Assembly: GCA_902773045.1 (NCBI GenBank)
Contig: CACYDE010000157.1
Location: forward strand, 1-9,305
Length of the DNA stretch: 9,305 bases
Direction: 5' to 3'
Source: an uncultured Ruminococcus sp.
GTDB lineage: Bacteria; Bacillota; Clostridia; Oscillospirales; Acutalibacteraceae
Shown: in pieces, positions 5,043-9,305 of the stretch
How positions within the stretch are numbered: the first letter of the stretch is position 1
Layout: each line of letters starts with the position of its first letter
The notes under the pieces: model-generated
The model's database searches: none
What the model saw: only the letters and a program-made list of their open reading frames with translations
What the model was told of the DNA's origin: nothing
Translations under genes and position numbers: made by a program

Positions 5043-7940
5043 TTACGAATTTTCTTTAAGACCGCAGCACTTTTTATATTTCTTACCGCTTCCGCACGGA
5101 CAGGGATCGTTTCTTCCGACCTTTTGATTCACCGTTTTGCGGACGGTTTTGGGCTTGTTTGATTCGGGATCGGAGCTGGTCCATGTCGGATTTGCTATCT
5201 GTTCTCTCTTGATAACCATCTTGACCGCTTCGGCTTCCTGCTCTGCCTCTTTGGCAGCATTCAGCTCGGCCTGCTTCTGAAGCTCGATGCGCTGTCTTTC
5301 TCTCTGCAGCTCACGCGCCTTTTTAAGATCTTCCATGACCTTCTGCTGTTCGTAGATCTTCTTGGGCGCAACAAGCATAAGCTTCACGGTATCCTGACGG
5401 ATAGAATCGATCATTGCGTCAAACATATCAAAACCTTCGAGTCTGTATTCAACTACCGGGTCATGCTGTGCGTATCCTCTCAGACGGATACCCTGCTTAA
5501 GCTGTTCCATATCGTCAATATGATCCATCCAATGTCTGTCAACGCTCTTGAGAAGATAAACGCGCTCTGCTTCACGCATAACCTCCGCCGGGAGAAGTTT
5601 TTCGTTTTCTTCATAGATAGCTTTTGCCTTTTCAACAAGCTTTCCGATAATGTACTCGCTCTCGGTATCTCTCAGTTCCTCCTCGGTCAGGTTGAAATCT
5701 TCGTCATGTTCGTTAATGAGCCAGCCTCTGTAGAATTCTTTCAGACCCTCAAAGTTCCACGACTCCTTGGTGTAATCTTCGGGAAGATACTGAGCAACGG
5801 TCGATTCAATGGTCTGCTCGATCATTTTTACGATCGTATCTCTGATGTTCTCACCGTCGAGAACCTGATCGCGCTGACCGTAAATGATCTCACGCTGTTT
5901 GTTCATAACGTCATCGTACTGGAGAACGTTTTTGCGGATCTCAAAGTTTCTTCCTTCAACCTTCTGCTGAGAACTTTCAACGACTCTTGAAAGAGTCTTG
6001 CTTTCGAGAGGAACGTTTTCCTCAACGTTGAACGCGCTCATGATCGACTTGATCCTGTCGCCTGCAAAGAGTCTCAGAAGATCATCTTCACCCGAAAGAT
6101 AGAATCTGGACTTACCGGGATCGCCCTGACGTCCCGCACGTCCGCGAAGCTGGTTATCGATCCGGCGTGACTCGTGACGTTCGGTTCCCATGATGAAAAG
6201 ACCGCCGGCTGCGCGAACCTCATCGGCCTCGCCTTTGATCTCTTCCTTGAATTTATCGTTAAGCTCGGTGTAAAGCTTTCTTGCGCTGAGGATATCCTGA
6301 TTGTCCGTATCGGCAAAACCCGTTGCCTCGGCAATGAACTCCTCGGGAATTCCCTGTTTTCTCATTTCGGCTTTCGCCATATATTCGGCATTACCGCCCA
6401 AAATAATATCGGTACCGCGTCCTGCCATATTTGTCGCAATAGTAACCGCACCCTTTTTTCCTGCCTGAGCTACGATCTCGGCTTCCTTTTCATGGTGCTT
6501 TGCGTTGAGGACATTATGCTGTATTCCGCGCTTTTTGAGCATTGAGCTGAGAAGTTCGGATTTCTCGATAGAGATAGTTCCGACAAGAACGGGCTGACCG
6601 TTTTTGTTGGCTTCAATAATATCATCAATAACAGCTTCGAACTTGCCTTTTTCGGTCGAGAAGATCGCGTCGGGAAGATCCTCACGCTGAACAGGCTTAT
6701 TGGTTGGGATCTCGACAACGTCAAGCTTATATATCTCGCCGAACTCCCCTTCCTCCGTCATAGCCGTACCTGTCATACCGGAAAGCTTGTTGTAAAGACG
6801 GAAGTAGTTCTGGAAAGTGATAGTTGCGAGCGTTTTGCTTTCGCTCTCGACCTTAACGCCTTCCTTAGCCTCGATAGCCTGATGAAGGCCCTCGTTGTAG
6901 CGTCGTCCGTACATCAAGCGTCCTGTAAATTCGTCTACAATTATAACCTGATCGTCCTTGACAACGTAGTTTATGTCGCGCTTCATGATACTGTGAGCTT
7001 TGATAGCCTGGTTGACATGGTGTTGGATCTCAAGATTATCGGGATCGGTAAGGTTAGCTATTCCGAAATACTTTTCAACTGACTTAACGCCAACCTGGGT
7101 CAATGTTGCCGTACGCGCTTTTTCATCAACAATATAATCTATTCCGTTTTCCTTGTAGTAATCCTCGTTGTCCTCTTTTGAGTCGATCTCCTCGAAAACT
7201 TTTTTCTTGAGTGTTCTCGCAAGTTTATCTGCTTTTTCGTACATATCGGAAGATTTATCTCCGGGACCGGAAATAATGAGCGGGGTTCTCGCTTCGTCGA
7301 TAAGAATAGAATCGACCTCGTCGACGATAGCGAAGTTATGTCCTCTCTGAACTTTCTGTTCCTTGTAAACGACCATGTTGTCACGCAGATAGTCAAAGCC
7401 AAGTTCGTTGTTTGTTCCGTAAGTAATGTCTGCGGCGTATGCTTTCTTTCTCTCATCGGGCTTCAGATCATGAACGATAAGACCCACCGTAAGTCCCAGA
7501 TAGCGGTAAAGCTTACCCATCCATTCAGAGTCGCGGCGCGCGAGATAATCGTTGACCGTCACGACATGAACGCCCTTTCCCGTGAGAGCGTTAAGATATG
7601 CGGGAAGAGTGGCAACGAGCGTTTTTCCTTCACCTGTTCTCATCTCGCTGATACGTCCCTGATGAAGAATAATTCCGCCCATGACCTGAACGGGGAAATG
7701 CTTCATTCCGAGAACTCTCCACGCAGCTTCACGGCAGACCGCAAACGCTTCCGGAAGAATATCGTCTGTTGTTTCGCCTTTTGCGAGTCTGTCTTTGAGA
7801 ACCTGAGTCTGTTTTTTAAGTTCCTCTTCATTCATCTCCGCATAAGTATCCTCAAGTTCAAGAACCCGGTTGAGCTTCGGTTTTATTCTTTTTATTTCTT
7901 TTTTGCTGTAATCACCGAACAAAGCTTTTAACAAGCCCAT
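5043..7940 (-). CDS. secA: preprotein translocase ATPase SecA
   Basis: SecA is the ATP-driven motor that pushes unfolded preproteins through the SecYEG channel at the cytoplasmic membrane. The product is 965 residues. Walker A is MRTGEGKT (100-107), Walker B/DEAD is VDEVD (206-210), and the preprotein cross-linking domain follows to about 370. The second nucleotide-binding fold carries TNMAGRGTDIILGG (503-516) and QLRGRAGRQGDPG (597-609). The helical scaffold and wing region occupies about 640-870. A charged, probably coiled linker (about 870-935) leads to the zinc-binding tail CPCGSGKKYKKCC (Cys947, Cys949, Cys958, Cys959). I chose the ATG at 7940 because GAGGTGA (complement of 7946-7952) precedes it and MGLLKALFGD is the normal SecA beginning; 29 upstream in-frame codons are not part of the protein. 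It is longer than B. subtilis SecA (841), partly through acidic insertions near 250-265 and 535-575. It appears to be a single-gene unit and is the housekeeping SecA, not the shorter SecA2. Confidence 0.98.
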   Translation of the reverse strand: MGLLKALFGDYSKKEIKRIKPKLNRVLELEDTYAEMNEEELKKQTQVLKDRLAKGETTDDILPEAFAVCREAAWRVLGMKHFPVQVMGGIILHQGRISEMRTGEGKTLVATLPAYLNALTGKGVHVVTVNDYLARRDSEWMGKLYRYLGLTVGLIVHDLKPDERKKAYAADITYGTNNELGFDYLRDNMVVYKEQKVQRGHNFAIVDEVDSILIDEARTPLIISGPGDKSSDMYEKADKLARTLKKKVFEEIDSKEDNEDYYKENGIDYIVDEKARTATLTQVGVKSVEKYFGIANLTDPDNLEIQHHVNQAIKAHSIMKRDINYVVKDDQVIIVDEFTGRLMYGRRYNEGLHQAIEAKEGVKVESESKTLATITFQNYFRLYNKLSGMTGTAMTEEGEFGEIYKLDVVEIPTNKPVQREDLPDAIFSTEKGKFEAVIDDIIEANKNGQPVLVGTISIEKSELLSSMLKKRGIQHNVLNAKHHEKEAEIVAQAGKKGAVTIATNMAGRGTDIILGGNAEYMAKAEMRKQGIPEEFIAEATGFADTDNQDILSARKLYTELNDKFKEEIKGEADEVRAAGGLFIMGTERHESRRIDNQLRGRAGRQGDPGKSRFYLSGEDDLLRLFAGDRIKSIMSAFNVEENVPLESKTLSRVVESSQQKVEGRNFEIRKNVLQYDDVMNKQREIIYGQRDQVLDGENIRDTIVKMIEQTIESTVAQYLPEDYTKESWNFEGLKEFYRGWLINEHDEDFNLTEEELRDTESEYIIGKLVEKAKAIYEENEKLLPAEVMREAERVYLLKSVDRHWMDHIDDMEQLKQGIRLRGYAQHDPVVEYRLEGFDMFDAMIDSIRQDTVKLMLVAPKKIYEQQKVMEDLKKARELQRERQRIELQKQAELNAAKEAEQEAEAVKMVIKREQIANPTWTSSDPESNKPKTVRKTVNQKVGRNDPCPCGSGKKYKKCCGLKENS

Positions 7941-7979
7941 TATAATCACCTCATTAAAAATGTTGTGAGAAGTATTTAT

Positions 7980-8009
7980 TTTATATCTATGTTGAAATAA
8001 AAAAAGCAA
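7980..8009 (-). promoter_or_regulatory. candidate secA promoter
   Basis: On the minus strand, TTGCTT (complement of 8004-8009) is followed after 18 nt by TATAAA (complement of 7980-7985). It would give a leader of about 30-40 nt. A second possible -10 lies farther upstream (minus strand TGTTAAAAT, near 8041-8050) but lacks a good -35. The region is AT-rich, so the choice is uncertain. Confidence 0.35.
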
Positions 8010-8175
8010 GTAAACATAACTTCCCATTTTATGTACATATCATTTTAACACATATCAAAAAAAAAATCACTACTATTTTTTATATTTTTTAAAAATTAAG
8101 CTTTATTTACACTGTGTTCATTTCTTGTTTGTACAATTTTGTGGTATTTTTGACAGTAAATATATTTCTTGACAC

Positions 8176-8248
8176 GATAAATCACAAAACGCCATCGGTC
8201 TGAAACTACTTCCGAAATTATTACGAAGTAATTTTCAGACCGACGGCG
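8176..8248 (-). terminator. long hairpin terminator of the M23 gene
   Basis: CGCCATCGGTCTGAAA (8190-8205) pairs with TTTCAGACCGACGGCG (8233-8248) with one A-C mismatch. Beyond a small bulge the stem continues with TACTTC (8207-8212) and GAAGTA (8225-8230). Read on the minus strand, it is followed by TTTTGTGATTTATC. It lies about 95 nt after the M23 stop codon. The stem is much longer than usual, so it might also serve as a processing or stability element. Confidence 0.7.
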
Positions 8249-8343
8249 GCTGAACGATATTATACCGATATCGGATAGACAGATGGATAAAGATTCAAAA
8301 TTTCACGTCGCAGATTTGTTTGCGTATTTATCTGATATTAGCA

Positions 8344-9144
8344 TTATGATCGTGACTCGAATTTATAGAGAGGATTGATCCATTTTCCTTTCTCCTTCAC
8401 GGCTACGTGAACATGTGAAGACTGAGCCGTTTCACAGGGGATTGCATAGACCGTTCCGATGAAATCTCCTGCGGAAACGACCTCACCCATCTGAACGAGA
8501 GCAGTCTGAGCCAGTCCGCAGTAATACGACTCGATCGTATCGGAATGCTTGATAACAACAACATTACCGTACATATCGTCATAATATATATCCTTGACAA
8601 CTCCGCTGCCCATAGCGCGGACTTTGTCGTCGATCTCGGCTTCATAGTCGATCCCCGGGTGAGCGCGGTAATCTCCGAGTGTTTCATTGTAGACCGGTTC
8701 TTCCGAATATTGAGCTATTATTTTTCTGTTCTTCAGCGGTTCGCTTGTGAAAACAACGTCCTCATCTTTCTTTTCCTCGTTTTCATCAGCATTTTTGTCA
8801 TTCTTTTTCTCCTTTGAGGGATCAACGAGCGCGTTGACCTGAGCGTCGTCAGCTTCATAGATAATGTCCGATGAAGAAGTTAAAGCCGAATCGTCGCGGT
8901 CGGTATCACTGCTTTCATACATTATCACCTCTGGATTTAAGTATGAATTAACGTTATTGACTGTAGTCCAGAGAGCCGCGCCTATCGCAACCGCACAGAT
9001 CGAAAGCGCCGTGACAAAACCCTTGGTAAAGGTTTTTCCGTTCTTTCCGTTATTTCGTCTGTCATCTTCGGGATACTCTTCTTCATCAAAAAGCTCGTCA
9101 TCATTGTCGTCGTCAAAGTAATCGTTAAAAAATTTATTGTCCAT
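8344..9144 (-). CDS. membrane-anchored M23 (LytM-fold) peptidase, SpoIIQ-like
   Basis: This 266-residue protein starts with a very acidic cytoplasmic tail (residues 1-30, rich in Asp and Glu) and a short basic stretch (31-42). One membrane helix follows at about 43-63, then a charged linker to about 135, then a C-terminal LytM/M23 domain (about 145-262). The zinc-site residues are present: His162 and Asp166 in HPGID, and His244 and His246 in HVH. M23 enzymes cut peptide cross-links in peptidoglycan on the outer face of the membrane. A single N-terminal helix plus this domain is the architecture of SpoIIQ, the forespore membrane protein that pairs with SpoIIIAH during engulfment; clostridial SpoIIQ often keeps the zinc ligands that B. 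subtilis lost. The ATG at 9144 is chosen because GGAGGTG lies 5 nt upstream; 16 upstream codons are excluded. I found no clear forespore sigma-factor promoter. A vegetative cell-wall hydrolase or regulator is the main alternative. Confidence 0.85.
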   Translation of the reverse strand: MDNKFFNDYFDDDNDDELFDEEEYPEDDRRNNGKNGKTFTKGFVTALSICAVAIGAALWTTVNNVNSYLNPEVIMYESSDTDRDDSALTSSSDIIYEADDAQVNALVDPSKEKKNDKNADENEEKKDEDVVFTSEPLKNRKIIAQYSEEPVYNETLGDYRAHPGIDYEAEIDDKVRAMGSGVVKDIYYDDMYGNVVVIKHSDTIESYYCGLAQTALVQMGEVVSAGDFIGTVYAIPCETAQSSHVHVAVKEKGKWINPLYKFESRS

Positions 9145-9149
9145 AGTAG

Positions 9150-9172
9150 CACCTCCAATGATATTATTGGAG
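9150..9172 (-). promoter_or_regulatory. ribosome binding site of the M23 gene inside a hairpin
   Basis: On the minus strand, CTCCAAT (complement of 9166-9172) pairs with ATTGGAG (complement of 9153-9159) across a 6-nt loop. The second arm holds most of the GGAGGTG Shine-Dalgarno site of the M23 gene. The stem would hide the site until opened, which could make translation dependent on a factor or temperature. Read on the plus strand, the same stem is followed by six T residues, so it also resembles a short antisense terminator. Confidence 0.45.
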
Positions 9173-9188
9173 TTTTTTCCTGTTTTAT

Positions 9189-9305
9189 TCAAAACTGTTC
9201 GCCGAATAAATTACTTAAGGCAATACCGCACAGAGATTGTGCCGAAGATGCGCAGTAGATTTTTTCGTCAGAGTGCATAAAACGACCGCAGGAATACTGA
9301 CGTAT
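9189..9305 (-). CDS. possible 3' end of an unidentified gene, uncertain
   Basis: One minus-strand frame is open from the window edge to a TGA at 9191-9189, giving 38 residues that end in CGIALSNLFGEQF. The stop lies 44 nt before the M23 start, a spacing that would fit an operon. I recognise no motif. An open run of this length arises by chance fairly often, and the stretch also contains small inverted repeats (CGTCAG/CTGACG and GCACA/TGTGC), so it may be noncoding or part of a dispersed repeat. Confidence 0.25.
   Translation of the reverse strand: MRQYSCGRFMHSDEKIYCASSAQSLCGIALSNLFGEQF

Noticed and set aside
5463..5990. Plus-strand open frames within secA (also at 6174-6545 and 7338-7931)
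   Set aside because: All are antisense shadows of the conserved SecA frame and lack ribosome binding sites or recognisable motifs.
8150..8174. Two TTGACA copies (8150-8155 and 8169-8174) on the plus strand as promoters
   Set aside because: Neither has a suitable -10 at 16-18 nt, and no plus-strand gene follows.

Overview
The window looks like chromosomal DNA from a Gram-positive anaerobe of the Clostridia, most likely the Ruminococcaceae/Oscillospirales. This is inferred from AGGAGG-type ribosome binding sites, AT-rich sigma-A-style promoters, a ROK-family glucokinase, a long clostridial-type SecA with a C-terminal zinc motif, and a SpoIIQ-like M23 protein. No species-level marker is visible.

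Layout. On the plus strand: the 3' end of a D-2-hydroxyacid dehydrogenase gene (1-287), a ROK glucokinase (481-1440) and a lone type IV prepilin (1729-2154). On the minus strand: a zinc-ribbon membrane protein of unknown function (2215-3126), folD (3584-4459), secA (5043-7940) and a SpoIIQ-like M23 membrane protein (8344-9144). An uncertain open frame (9189-9305) runs off the right end. The prepilin and zinc-ribbon genes converge on a shared, apparently bidirectional terminator.

The genes do not form one pathway. Most appear to be separate transcription units: promoters can be proposed for the glucokinase, prepilin, folD and secA genes, and terminators follow most genes. FolD supplies one-carbon folates, glucokinase feeds glycolysis, SecA drives protein export, and the M23 protein is envelope- or sporulation-related. 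The prepilin would need an export and assembly machinery encoded elsewhere.

The noncoding DNA is the least ordinary part. The gap 3145-3583 holds a 267-bp MITE-like element with terminal inverted repeats, a candidate 7-bp target duplication and a row of three hairpins. The gap 4460-5042 holds the folD promoter, a plus-strand terminator with no gene in front of it, and about 250 bp of dense palindromes and short repeats. The prepilin promoter overlaps a perfect 10-bp inverted repeat, and the Shine-Dalgarno sequence of the M23 gene lies in a hairpin. I saw no tRNA, rRNA, CRISPR array, transposase gene or clear previously undescribed multi-gene system.
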